The notes: generated by a model not told the origin, from the sequence alone. A DNA stretch of 64,000 bases from DSWT01 sp035415725 (GCA_035415725.1 DAOOGN010000004.1:34327-98326); one strand, 5' to 3'; counted from the first letter of the stretch, positions 36,297 to 45,113 are shown. Numbers and translations: made by a program.

Positions 36297-36454
36297 TGTA
36301 TTCGTCAGGATCATAGTGGACACAACAGCGTCGGATTTTTACCGCCGAGAGCGTCGAGTTCGCCGAGATGGATGCTATTTCTCTGTGCTCTCAGCGTGCT
36401 CAGCGGTGGAAACGAATTGAGCCGCGTGTCCACCCTCTTGTTACCCGGTATACA
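36297..36454 (+). mobile_element. Family B MITE, copy B3 overlapping a gene end
   Basis: TGTATTCGTCAGGATCATAG at left and CTTGTTACCCGGTATACA at right are divergent versions of the B1 terminal repeats, and the core GAGATGGATGCTATTTCTCT is conserved. The right end covers the last codons and TAA of the URO-D-like gene (stop at 36441). Confidence 0.75.
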
Positions 36455-37511
36455 AACTCTCCAATTCTTGCAAAAACGCTTTCCCTTCTTCCGGCGTTAC
36501 CGGCTCGACAATGTAGAACAGGAAGCCTTTGCCGCCGAGTTCTTTCTGGATGGTGAACGCGCCTTTGCAATCCACATAAACCTGGCAGAGTTTGCCGCCG
36601 TCGCGGATGCGCTTGAGCAGGGGCAACCAGCCGTCGGCGAGCGGTTGGCCGTCGCCGGGCTGCCATTGGATGCCGCGCAGTCGCTCGATGCCGAGCAGAT
36701 AGTCCAGATGCGGGATTTCGCCTTTGCCGTCCAGGTGATAGAAACCGTAGTCCAGGTGAGCACAGCAGGCCGTCAGGTCGGGCAGGACGAAGCGCTTGAA
36801 CATGCGCGGCGAGATCATGTAGGAGAAGTCGCATTGTAGCATGTAGCCTTTGCCCGGCGACCAGCACGGTCCCCAGCAGGCATTGCCGCGCCCGACGGTA
36901 CTGGTGATGGCGTAGAACTCGTCGTAGTAGCGCAGCCAGAGGGGGGTGATCTCGCTCACGAGCCGGTCCACTTCCTCCGGCGCGTCAACCAGATCGAGCA
37001 GGAGCTTCTCCGAGCCGCGCAGGCTGGCGAGGATGTCCAGGTTGCCGCCGATGTCGGTGATGCCGACGAGCACCTGGTCACCCCAGCGCGCCACGGCCTG
37101 TTGCGTCACGTCCAGCACGCGCTGCAGCCAGGGATTGTCGGGGTTGTATGCCAGGTGGATGTCCGCCAGGCTATCGACGCCTTCCAGGGGCCAGAACCAC
37201 GTCGTGTCGGGCGTCCACGAGACGCGCGATCCCAGAAAGGCCGCCATGACGCCGGGGCCGAAGTTGACCCACCACTTGGGATAGGCGTCGCCGAGCCAGT
37301 ACGCAGCGTTGAGGATGCGCTCCCAGTTGTCGAGGATGGCGTCCACGGGCGTGTCCAGGCCGTATTTGGTGAATTGCGACCAATCAGCCTCAACCGGGTC
37401 AACGGTTTCCAGCACCACCAGCGGGCGTTCCAGTTCTCCGGCCCACCATGCGTTCCAGTCGCGGGCGATGCGTTCCCAATCCGATGCGGTGAAACGGATG
37501 TTGATAGGCAT
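36441..37511 (-). CDS. URO-D-like protein, polyol cluster (1)
   Basis: 356 residues, ATG 37511 with GGAGAC upstream. It has the fold-level features of the uroporphyrinogen decarboxylase superfamily (DYGFYHLDGKGEIPHLDYLL, then IQWQPGDGQPLADGWLPLLK) but lacks the N-terminal RQAGR motif of true HemE. It also lacks the His-x-Cys zinc site of corrinoid methyltransferases such as MtaA; an HLDG motif stands in that place. It is therefore neither an obvious heme enzyme nor an obvious methyltransferase. The last residues YTG and the stop come from a family B MITE, so the original C-terminus was probably different. Confidence 0.75.
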   Translation of the reverse strand: MPINIRFTASDWERIARDWNAWWAGELERPLVVLETVDPVEADWSQFTKYGLDTPVDAILDNWERILNAAYWLGDAYPKWWVNFGPGVMAAFLGSRVSWTPDTTWFWPLEGVDSLADIHLAYNPDNPWLQRVLDVTQQAVARWGDQVLVGITDIGGNLDILASLRGSEKLLLDLVDAPEEVDRLVSEITPLWLRYYDEFYAITSTVGRGNACWGPCWSPGKGYMLQCDFSYMISPRMFKRFVLPDLTACCAHLDYGFYHLDGKGEIPHLDYLLGIERLRGIQWQPGDGQPLADGWLPLLKRIRDGGKLCQVYVDCKGAFTIQKELGGKGFLFYIVEPVTPEEGKAFLQELESLYTG

Positions 37512-37919
37512 AAAGTCTCCTGAATAGTCTTGTAGTTGTTAGTTGGATAGTCGTTATACTTCCCACAGTTACCATCTTTCATTGTAATTGCTCAGCCATC
37601 GACTAAGAAACGGCCTGGATTTCCGCGCCATGGCTGAAGATCAAGCATCCAATGGGGTCCCAGGGTCGAGTTTTATCCCCTCTCCCCTTCCCCCCGCGTT
37701 GGCGCGGAGGGGAGGGGACTTTTTTTATGGGTTTTTCTCTCTCCCCAGCATTTTCGCTGGGGGAGGGGCGAAAGCGACGGATTACAAAGGTTCGTTCCTT
37801 GCCGTCTGGATAGTTAGCGCCAGGCTGAGCAGTTATGAGATTGGAAAGACTATGGCCGTGAGCCGTATAGTCAAGTTACCAAAGTGGCGCTGGATCCATC
37901 ACGCATGACGCATCACGTG
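37512..37919. other. Intergenic spacer with C/G hairpins
   Basis: No gene recognised. It holds two C/G hairpins (CCCCGCGTTGGCGCGG near 37690 and CTCCCCAGCA, TTTTC, GCTGGGGGAG near 37742). It also has short tandem-like words: TAGTTAGTTGGATAGTCG at 37537-37554, and CATCACGCATGACGCATCAC at 37899-37918, which runs into the 3' end of the next gene. Confidence 0.4.
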
Positions 37920-39032
37920 TTACGCATACCGGCACTCTGCCTGCACGACTTGCATCAGCCAGCGCATGCGGCCCACGCCGGTGCCGGCCGCAGTCGAGCC
38001 GGCAGTGGCGATTTCCAGGCCGCCAGTAGCGCCGGCTTTCTTGAAGTCGCCGATGACGTGCTGGCGGATTTCTTCCGCGTTGCCGTTGCGCAAAAGAAGC
38101 GGCGGAAGTTGGCCGAAGATGTAGGCGTCGGGCATCTTCTCGCGGATCAAAGCGGCGTCCACGGTGGGACCGTAGTTGACGGCACGGATGCCGAGTTCGT
38201 ACTGCATTTCGAGCAGATGGCCCATAGCGCTGTCTGAGTGCTGATAACGGCGCGCATTGCCGGGGGCCATGGCTTCGAGGACGCGCTGGAGCACCGGGAA
38301 GCAGTATTCACGGTAGAGCTTTTTGTTGAAGAGCGCGCAGTTATCATCGGTGATCCACCAGCCCGGCTCGGTGTTGCCGCTGAATTCGCGCAGCACGGTG
38401 TTGAACTCAACCATTTTCTCCGCCAGGATGTCACGGAAGCGGTGCATCAGGTCAGGGTGGTCGTAAATCCAGTAAAAGACGGTTTCCGGTTTGAGCACCG
38501 AGGTCATAATCGTCGCCGGGCCGCGACTGCCTGTGCCGAGTTGGGGGAGGGGTTTCCCGGCGGCCTGGCGCGCTTCCCATTCCACCAGATACGGTTCCGG
38601 CAAGGCCCATGTGCGCATGTCGATGGTTTCGGCTTCGTCGAGGATGTGGGCGAACTCGACGGGATCATCAGTCGCGGAAGTCAGCCAGGGGGTGCTGTTC
38701 TCGTGATAGGTGAAATAGCAGTGGAAGAGGTTTTCGATGCGGCGCGGCTCGTTGTCCCATGTGTCCTCGTTGAAGAAGGCGCAGCCCACATATTCTTGGG
38801 TGATGGCATTCACCTCGCGGTGCAGGGCATTCCGGTACGCCGTGTCCTGGTAATAGCGCAATGTGGAGGGAACGTTCATAAATTCGAAGATCCAGTGATC
38901 ATCCGGCGAAAACGAGAGCGCGCAGCGCGGCTTGTCGGTGGTGAACGGCTGGCAGCGCGCGTTCTCTTCCCAGAAGGCGGCTAGGTCTAAATCTTTTGTC
39001 AGCTCTATGAATTCAGGTTCAATGATAGGCAT
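37920..39032 (-). CDS. URO-D-like protein, polyol cluster (2)
   Basis: 370 residues from ATG 39032, chosen because GGAGGAAACC lies directly before it. URO-D superfamily features: RYQHSDSAMGHLLEMQYELG, then AVNYGPTVDAALIREKMPDA, and IFGQLPPLLLRNG. The substrate-binding RQAGR of HemE and the zinc HxC site of MtaA-type enzymes are absent; HSDS replaces them. It is only distantly similar to the neighbours at 36441 and 41811, so the three are not recent duplicates. Its role in the polyol cluster is unknown. Confidence 0.75.
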   Translation of the reverse strand: MPIIEPEFIELTKDLDLAAFWEENARCQPFTTDKPRCALSFSPDDHWIFEFMNVPSTLRYYQDTAYRNALHREVNAITQEYVGCAFFNEDTWDNEPRRIENLFHCYFTYHENSTPWLTSATDDPVEFAHILDEAETIDMRTWALPEPYLVEWEARQAAGKPLPQLGTGSRGPATIMTSVLKPETVFYWIYDHPDLMHRFRDILAEKMVEFNTVLREFSGNTEPGWWITDDNCALFNKKLYREYCFPVLQRVLEAMAPGNARRYQHSDSAMGHLLEMQYELGIRAVNYGPTVDAALIREKMPDAYIFGQLPPLLLRNGNAEEIRQHVIGDFKKAGATGGLEIATAGSTAAGTGVGRMRWLMQVVQAECRYA

Positions 39033-39054
39033 GGTTTCCTCCATGAAAAAAATA

Positions 39055-39387
39055 GTATCTCTTCAGGCTCGTAAACCTGGCGGAGCAACTTATTCCCTAT
39101 AATAGGTTTGGCGCGGATTTTGGTAGGAAAAGGACTCCTTGGATGACAGGGTATTCGTGTTTCTATGTGTCCATCCCCCTTCCCCCCAGAAAGGGGGATT
39201 TTTGCAGGGGGTGTGGCGGGCGGCTTCGCCGCCCGCCACACCCCTATTTTTTCGTCCCCTTCTTCCCTGCTGCGGGGGAGAAGGAGGTTGGGGGGATGAG
39301 AGTCATCGCCGATGGCCCAAGTGTCAACCCATGAGGCACCATCCCCAAAATCCCATTCGCAACCTGACAAGGGTGGCTGAATAGTTA
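39055..39387 (+). repeat. Family A repeat, long copy A5
   Basis: Starts GTATCTCTTCAGGCTCGTAA and ends GTGGCTGAATAGTTAA. Besides the usual blocks it contains an extra hairpin, GGGGTGTGGCGGGCGGC, TTC, GCCGCCCGCCACACCCC, absent from A1 and A2. This shows that the interior differs between copies. Confidence 0.85.
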
Positions 39388-39435
39388 AAAAATAAACCCC
39401 TAATCTGTCCAAATTTCCACGCATAAAAAATTAGA

Positions 39436-39524
39436 ATCGGTAGATCCAATTTCGCTTGGTCTGGATCGCCAGATCCAGACCCCATATCTGGCGATCCTCG
39501 CGGAGCATTTTGTGATCTACTGAG
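39436..39524. repeat. Family E repeat, copy E1
   Basis: TCGGTAGATCCAATTTCGCT at one end and GATCTACTGA at the other are inverted; the interior holds ATCTGGCGATCCTCGCGGAG. It matches the copy at 44999-45093. Confidence 0.65.
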
Positions 39525-39563
39525 AATGGGCGAAGATTCGTGCCGTTTCGTAGTAGAAAGCTT

Positions 39564-40139
39564 TCATTTTTCCTTGATGGCATTGCCGATGGAGAAGGCC
39601 GGCCCCAGGAATTCGCCGACGCCGTAGTAGCCCCCGTCATCCGGCGACCACAGGATGGGGCGGATTTTTTGAAGCGACAGTTTGCCGTCGGCGTCGAAAA
39701 CATCCGCGTCAGCCTTGATGTCGAGGATTTCGCCGACGAAAAGGGTGTGCAGGCCAATTTCGAGCGTGTGCAGTAGCTTGCACTCCAGCGCCATGGGGAA
39801 TTCGGCGACGTAGGGGGCATCCACTAGCTCGCTCTTGACCGGGGTGAGGCCGGTGACGGCGAACTTGTCCACGTCCCGTCCGGAGACGAGACCCATGTAG
39901 TCCGCCTCTTTGACGTATCGCTCGGAAGCGATGTTGATGGTGAAGGCGCCGCGCGCGATGATATTGCCGTAGGTGTAGGTCGCTTTGCGCAGTGAGACGG
40001 AGACGCATGGCGGGCGTGAGCAGCAGATGCCGCCCCAGGCTGCCGTCATCAGATTGGGCTTGCCCGCCCCATCATAGGTGCCGACGATGAAGACAGGTGT
40101 GGGATACACAATGGTTTTCGCGCCACGAGATGTTTTCAT
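39564..40139 (-). CDS. Flavin reductase-like FMN-binding protein
   Basis: 191 residues, GGAGGTCCT before the ATG. Split-barrel flavin reductase domain (PF01613): PTPVFIVGTYDGAGKPNLMT, AAWGGICCSRPPCVSVSLRK, GAFTINIASERYVKEADYMG. It probably binds FMN and reduces flavin or serves as the reductase of a two-component system. No monooxygenase partner is nearby, and the neighbours are URO-D-like and PHP proteins. Some family members are mis-assigned oxidoreductases, so the role is open. Confidence 0.85.
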   Translation of the reverse strand: MKTSRGAKTIVYPTPVFIVGTYDGAGKPNLMTAAWGGICCSRPPCVSVSLRKATYTYGNIIARGAFTINIASERYVKEADYMGLVSGRDVDKFAVTGLTPVKSELVDAPYVAEFPMALECKLLHTLEIGLHTLFVGEILDIKADADVFDADGKLSLQKIRPILWSPDDGGYYGVGEFLGPAFSIGNAIKEK

Positions 40140-40192
40140 AGGACCTCCAATTTTATAGAGCTTCGTATACCTCAGGTCAGGTACATCAAAAG

Positions 40193-40410
40193 GAGTAAAC
40201 TTTTAGGCTTGTGAACGTAGCAACTTTTTCAATGGTTTACCCCCTATCCCCTTTCCCCTGCTTACGGGGGAAAGGGGAGAATTTTTTGGGGGTGCAGGCG
40301 GGCGCAGCCCGCCTGCAAAAACCCTTATTTTTTCTCCCCCTTCCCCAGTTTGCTGGGGAGGAGGGAGGGGAAATCTCCTTACAGCACACAGTACTCACAG
40401 AACTAAACGG
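40193..40410 (+). repeat. Family C repeat with nested hairpins, copy C2
   Basis: AAACTTTTAGGCTTGTGAAC at left and CACAGTACTCACAGAACTAA at right. Inside are CCCCTGCTTACGGGGG and the near-perfect stem GCAGGCGGGC, GCA, GCCCGCCTGC flanked by A and T runs. The same inner stem occurs at 55122-55160. Confidence 0.7.
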
Positions 40411-41806
40411 TTACCAAAAGGATATCCGGCTTCACGGCAGGAGAAGGAATAGCCCCGGCCTGGAGTTGTGTGATGCCTGCCCGGCCGGGCGGAGTGAGTT
40501 TCCCTACTTGGGTGTAAAATGCCTGGCACGCTTGCCGGGTGGGGAAGTGCGCTTGCGCCCAGGCGCTCCCGTATCCCAGGCCAAGCGCGCGTTGCATGAC
40601 GGTATGCCCGTAGATGAAGGCCGCGCCGTCCATAAAAGCCTCGCGCACCGGCCCTAGCTCCGGCGCGGCGAAGTCATCCACCAGACGGTTGCCAGGGGCA
40701 TTCATCTCCGTGCCGACGTTCAGCGGCAGGTCGAGTTGCTGCGCCAGGTCCACGATCTCATACAACTTTTGCAGCTTGACACGTTTGACTTCCGGATCGG
40801 CGATGTTCCAGTTGCGGTCGGGAATGATGTTGAGCGCGACGACGCCCTTGCCGATCAGCAAGTCGAGCAGTTCTTCCTCGGCCTGCTCTCCCGCCGATGT
40901 TCCATCGAGCCAGGTGGCGCAGGGCAATGCGCCGCAGGCTGTGATGACGCGGTTCACTTCCTCCACCGAAGGGAACATCTCCGGCGTCGGTTGGACGTAG
41001 CCCACGCCGCCGCGCTTCATCAGTTTGGCGCGCACCAGGTTTTGGATCTTGGGGCCATGGTCCAAAATCGCTTCGATCTCGGCGCGGGATGTGTGCAGTT
41101 TTTCGGCCCAGAACGCTGCCGGATCGGAGACGGTCCGTTGCGCGGCGGTGAGGTAGGCGACAACTATGTGACGCTCGGTCGCGTTGCCGGCCGGGGTGAG
41201 GGGCAACACGTCGCGGTCGTAGTCGATGACGACGGGATCAAGGTAGGCGTTGACGCGCGCGGCCATATCACGGTTGCGCGCCTCGGCCCGCGCGCGCAGG
41301 CTTGCGAGGATTGCCCGCGCCTCTGTTTTCTCAACGGATTGAACGGATTTTAGCGGAAAGTCTGTCGAATCCGTTGCATCCGCTAAATCCGTTGACGTAA
41401 AGCCGATGCCCATGTGATAGAAAATTCCCGGTTCGCCCGGCGAATTGATCTCCCGCGTGGCAAACTCCGGGATGAAGACGCGCGTCTCCATGCCGGCGCT
41501 GCCGCGCACTCCGGCAAGGTCACAGGCGGCGAGGAATTCTTCCACGCCGTCCAACACATCGAAATCGACGATGCCCATGAAGCCGTACCCGGATTTTTTC
41601 GCCAGCCATGCCAGCGCCGTCGGCGAGTAGCCGTAGGCGTTGTAGGAGAAGAACGTGTGGCAGTGCATGTTGGCGACGTCGGCGGGTGGAGCGATCTCCA
41701 CCGCACCCCGGTCAGCCAAGGCAAGCAACTCGCGCAGCGCGGCAGTGCGCCGGGCCACGTCGAAGTCGTTTAGCTGAGTTTCGAGGATTTCGAGGGATAC
41801 ATTCAT
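40403..41806 (-). CDS. PHP-domain-like protein
   Basis: 467 residues from ATG 41806, five bases after the URO-D-like gene. The PHP metallo-phosphoesterase pattern begins NMHCHTFFSYNAYGYSPTAL, followed by GFMGIVDFDVLDGVEEFLAA and a late NVGTEMNAPGNRLVDDF. Some canonical PHP ligands are replaced (for example IVDFD for TDH), so activity may be altered. Residues about 135-160 (DLADATDSTDFPLKSVQSVE) are encoded by a palindromic repeat-like insert that keeps the frame. It is in an operon with the URO-D-like protein and the TIM-barrel isomerase. Function unknown; a sugar-phosphate substrate is a guess. Confidence 0.75.
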   Translation of the reverse strand: MNVSLEILETQLNDFDVARRTAALRELLALADRGAVEIAPPADVANMHCHTFFSYNAYGYSPTALAWLAKKSGYGFMGIVDFDVLDGVEEFLAACDLAGVRGSAGMETRVFIPEFATREINSPGEPGIFYHMGIGFTSTDLADATDSTDFPLKSVQSVEKTEARAILASLRARAEARNRDMAARVNAYLDPVVIDYDRDVLPLTPAGNATERHIVVAYLTAAQRTVSDPAAFWAEKLHTSRAEIEAILDHGPKIQNLVRAKLMKRGGVGYVQPTPEMFPSVEEVNRVITACGALPCATWLDGTSAGEQAEEELLDLLIGKGVVALNIIPDRNWNIADPEVKRVKLQKLYEIVDLAQQLDLPLNVGTEMNAPGNRLVDDFAAPELGPVREAFMDGAAFIYGHTVMQRALGLGYGSAWAQAHFPTRQACQAFYTQVGKLTPPGRAGITQLQAGAIPSPAVKPDILLVTV

Positions 41807-41810
41807 CTGT

Positions 41811-42983
41811 TTATCCAAATGTTCTTCGCATCCTATCACAATAATACTGTACATTTTCCCACTTTGCATCCGGCGCGATGCGGTGATCCGGGCAGGGGAT
41901 ATACCCGCCGAGGTCGACGAGCGGCTTAAGCCGCTCGATTTCGGCGTCCACGGCGGCGTAGTCGCGGCTGAAGACGACCTTGTCCATGCCACCGACGCCG
42001 CGCAGCGCCCGCCCATACTGCGCCCGCCACGGTGCGATGCTCGAACGCCACGTCCCCACCTCGATAGGAAACATCGTATTGACGCCGTTCTCCAGCCATA
42101 CCGGAACGAGCTTGGTCACGTCACCGTCGCTATCCAGCGAGACGATGTCGATGCCGTAGCGGCTCAGCAGGTCGGTGATCCGTTGGTAGTGGTGTCCCGT
42201 CATCCGCCGGAAGATACGCGGGTTGATGAGCGGCCCGCTTCTAAAGGAGATGTCTTCCCAGAAGTGCGCAAAGTCGAAGGGCGCGGGGCCGCCGGCCGGA
42301 CACACTCTCTCCAATGCCGTTTGGGCCGTCCGGTAGCACAGTTCGGCGACGACATCCACGATTTCTTGCAGCAGGTCAGGATCGTCCGCCAGCATGTACG
42401 ACAATCCCACGATGCCGATCCAGTTGCGAATGACGCCGAATAGACTGCCCACGTTGATGCCATACGGGTTCATCCACGCGCCGCGCCGTAGATAGTCCAG
42501 CCCTCCCTCATCGAAGCGCACCATCTGCCCGTCGCAGTTGACCCAGGCGTGGGTGACACGCTCATCGCTGTATTGCAGTCTGGGCAGGTAGTGTTCTTCC
42601 CACGAAGCGCGATCTTTGAGCCGATGTTCGATCTCCTGGGGGATCGAAACAGCATTATCTTTTTGCAGGATGATGGTGCCTTCGTCGTTCTGGATGTGCC
42701 GCGAACCGTCGGGGAACTCGCGGATCACCTTGGTCTCGAACGCCGGTCGCAGCCGCGTTTCCGGGCCATAGCAGGTGCTCCAGTTGAAGTCGAAGCCGAG
42801 TTTCGCGCCGATGACGGCGTCCGTGGGATTGCCATCGCCCCACGCCCGCGCCTCCGCGACGGTGATATGCCCTTCCGCCGCCCACTTGTCCAGCGTCTCG
42901 TTCCAGTAGCCGAAATGGACCAGGGGCATACGGTCGTAGTCCTGGTAATGCAAGATTGCGTGCACGCGTTCGCGGTTGTTCAT
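41811..42983 (-). CDS. URO-D-like protein, polyol cluster (3)
   Basis: 390 residues. It starts MNNRERVHAILHYQDYDRMP, the usual beginning of the wider URO-D superfamily (R-x2-A-L-x2-Q-x2-D-R-x-P). The centre has GIDIVSLDSDGDVTKLVPVW and YGRALRGVGGMDKVV. The HemE RQAGR motif is missing, and the MtaA zinc His-x-Cys is replaced by SLDSDGD. ATGA overlap with the preceding TIM-barrel gene and a five-base gap to the PHP gene show tight co-translation. It is the most complete family member of the three here. Confidence 0.78.
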   Translation of the reverse strand: MNNRERVHAILHYQDYDRMPLVHFGYWNETLDKWAAEGHITVAEARAWGDGNPTDAVIGAKLGFDFNWSTCYGPETRLRPAFETKVIREFPDGSRHIQNDEGTIILQKDNAVSIPQEIEHRLKDRASWEEHYLPRLQYSDERVTHAWVNCDGQMVRFDEGGLDYLRRGAWMNPYGINVGSLFGVIRNWIGIVGLSYMLADDPDLLQEIVDVVAELCYRTAQTALERVCPAGGPAPFDFAHFWEDISFRSGPLINPRIFRRMTGHHYQRITDLLSRYGIDIVSLDSDGDVTKLVPVWLENGVNTMFPIEVGTWRSSIAPWRAQYGRALRGVGGMDKVVFSRDYAAVDAEIERLKPLVDLGGYIPCPDHRIAPDAKWENVQYYCDRMRRTFG

Positions 42984-43843
42984 AGCATGTTCTCCTGTAA
43001 GGTTTTCAAGGCTGCGATAAGCGCATCCCAGGTATTGCCTTTCTGCCCATGCATTTCGACGGTCAGTAAACCGGTGTAGCCCCAGTGAGTACGTATGATA
43101 TCTAGAGCCTCGTAAAATTCGAAGGTCGCTATCTGGTCGGGGAACCAGTTTGATGCTATATTCCAGGTGTTCTCGCTCAACTGTCCGGAAAGATGGACGT
43201 TGGCTAAGCGATCTCTGAGATGGGTAAATTTATTCAATTCGTTATACAGTGCGGCCCAACGCAAATCTAATGTAATCCACGGAAAAGATTGGACCAAATC
43301 AACGGGTGTATATCCCTCGAGATGTGTAGGGATGTTCTCAACAGCCGCTTTGACACCTGGAAACTCGATACTGACTTCCTCGAGGGTATGATGAAGAACT
43401 TGGGGATCGAATTGTTCTTTCCACGTATCCCATAGATGAAATACACATACCTCTGCGCCAACTTTGTCGGTCAGCATCAGGGCTTCTTGGATGAGTTGTT
43501 TCCCGTAGGTTACGTCTGCCGGTTCGGTCGAACAAAGATAAGCGCCTACATCCCGATTCGCGTGAACAGAAAGAACCGGAACGCCACACTCACAGAGAAC
43601 AGCGGCTATCTCGTCTATGGTGTAGTGTGGGCTGGCCTCCCAAGCCGCTCTGCGTTGTGGCTCTGCGCGGGGAGGAAAGCGTGCATCCCATTCCTCCAGG
43701 TGCTGGAATTCGAAGCCCTCCACTGTATCCGTGTCATATAAACGCTGCATAATCGTTAGCGTATTGTCCAGATCGTAATACGGCCTGCCGGTCAATCCGT
43801 TGAGTGGGGCAACAGAGATGGAAATCGGATTTTTCATTGTCAT
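42980..43843 (-). CDS. Sugar phosphate isomerase/epimerase-like TIM barrel
   Basis: 287 residues of the AP-endonuclease-2/xylose-isomerase-like TIM-barrel family. Metal-site style motifs: VKAAVENIPTHL, ITLDLRWAAL, LANVHLSGQLSEN, LLTVEMHGQKGN. Such enzymes isomerise sugars, hydroxypyruvate or inositol derivatives. It overlaps the URO-D-like gene by four bases (ATGA). Its codon choice looks more AT-rich than its neighbours (for example 43130-43330), which may mark acquisition from elsewhere; this was judged by eye. Confidence 0.8.
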   Translation of the reverse strand: MTMKNPISISVAPLNGLTGRPYYDLDNTLTIMQRLYDTDTVEGFEFQHLEEWDARFPPRAEPQRRAAWEASPHYTIDEIAAVLCECGVPVLSVHANRDVGAYLCSTEPADVTYGKQLIQEALMLTDKVGAEVCVFHLWDTWKEQFDPQVLHHTLEEVSIEFPGVKAAVENIPTHLEGYTPVDLVQSFPWITLDLRWAALYNELNKFTHLRDRLANVHLSGQLSENTWNIASNWFPDQIATFEFYEALDIIRTHWGYTGLLTVEMHGQKGNTWDALIAALKTLQENML

Positions 43844-43863
43844 CTTGACGTGTATTTTTATTT

Positions 43864-44928
43864 CTACCGGTTCCCCACTTGAATCATCGCCCGCAGCACG
43901 CCGTCTTGGTATCCGGCCGCCAACTCGAACGCCTCGGCGATGCGTTCCAGCGGGAAATGGTGTGTCGCCAACGGCTTGATGTCCACGATGCCCTTGCTTA
44001 CCATACGAATGGCGCGCGGGTACGTGTGCTTCATCCGCCGCACCAGTTTGATCGTCAGCCCCTTCCGCCGGATTACCGAAGCGTTCAGCGTCATGGTGTC
44101 GTCAGCAGGGATGCCCACGACGACGACTTTGCCGCCGGGGCAGGCGACGCGCGCCGCCTGATCGGGCGTCTCTGGCGCGCCCGCCGCCTCGAAGGCCACA
44201 TCGACGCCGCGCCCGTCCGTCGCGCGTAGAATCGCGGCGACGACGTCCTCCGTCTGGGGGTCGAACACCGCGTCGGCGGCGTACCCTAAGGCGAATTGCC
44301 GCCGCGACGCCAGCGGTTCGGTCATGTAGATGGCGCCCGCCCCCGCGATCTTCGCTACGGCTGCCGTCATCAGGCCGATGGTCCCGGCCCCCAGGATGGC
44401 GACCGTCTGTCCGACCTTGAGATGCGCCAGATCGACGGTGTGAATGGCGATGCCGAGCGGCTCCAACAGCGCACCCTCGTCTGGACTGAAGCCTTCCGGC
44501 AGCGGGAAGCAATTTTCGGCGGGCATCACCGCGTACTCGGCGAAGATGCCATCAACCGGCGGCGTGCCGCAAAAGCGCACGTGCGGGCAGATGTTGGGAT
44601 GTCCGCGCCGACAGAACTCGCACACACCGCATGAGATCGCCGGTTCCACGGCGACCAACTGACCCAGTCGCAGCCCCGGCGCGCCGGCGACGCCCGGTCC
44701 AAATCCGGCGATCCACGCCGAAAACTCGTGGCCCATCGTGATCGGCGCCTTCACCCTCGCGTCGCCGATGCCGCCTTCGAGGTAGTAATGCACGTCTGAT
44801 CCGCACGTGCCCCCCGTGGCGATTTTGAGCAATACCTCACCCGGTCCCGGCGTGGGAACCGGCGCGCGCTCTACCCGCAAATCACGAATCCCGTACAGCC
44901 GGGACGTGAGCATTGTCTGTTCTGACAT
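43864..44928 (-). CDS. Zinc-dependent sorbitol/threonine dehydrogenase-type MDR
   Basis: 354 residues from ATG 44928, with GGAGG eight bases before it. Catalytic zinc: Cys in GGTCGSDVHYY and GHE in TMGHEFSAW. Structural zinc: CGVCEFCRRGHPNIC. Rossmann motif GAGTIGLMTAAVAKIAGAG. The GSDVHYY motif is typical of sorbitol and xylitol dehydrogenases, which favours a polyol substrate and NAD. It is the upstream gene of the TIM-barrel, URO-D and PHP run. Confidence 0.88.
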   Translation of the reverse strand: MSEQTMLTSRLYGIRDLRVERAPVPTPGPGEVLLKIATGGTCGSDVHYYLEGGIGDARVKAPITMGHEFSAWIAGFGPGVAGAPGLRLGQLVAVEPAISCGVCEFCRRGHPNICPHVRFCGTPPVDGIFAEYAVMPAENCFPLPEGFSPDEGALLEPLGIAIHTVDLAHLKVGQTVAILGAGTIGLMTAAVAKIAGAGAIYMTEPLASRRQFALGYAADAVFDPQTEDVVAAILRATDGRGVDVAFEAAGAPETPDQAARVACPGGKVVVVGIPADDTMTLNASVIRRKGLTIKLVRRMKHTYPRAIRMVSKGIVDIKPLATHHFPLERIAEAFELAAGYQDGVLRAMIQVGNR

Positions 44929-44998
44929 CGTTATATGCCTCCACAAATTTTCGATAGGAGTAAGGAGTAGGGAGTCTAAATCGTGCTTAATCTCCCAC

Positions 44999-45093
44999 TC
45001 TCGGTAGATCTAATTTTGCCTGATCTGGATTGCCCGATCAGACCACAATGGGGATCTGGCGATTCTCTCGGAGCATTTTGTGGTCTACCGAGT
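44999..45093. repeat. Family E repeat, copy E2
   Basis: CTCGGTAGATC (44999 on) and GGTCTACCGAG (ending at 45092) are inverted ends. The interior GGATCTGGCGATTCTCTCGG matches E1 at 39436-39524. It lies between the PPOX gene and the dehydrogenase gene. Confidence 0.7.
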
Positions 45094-45113
45094 CTCCAAT
45101 CCCCCATCAGCAC

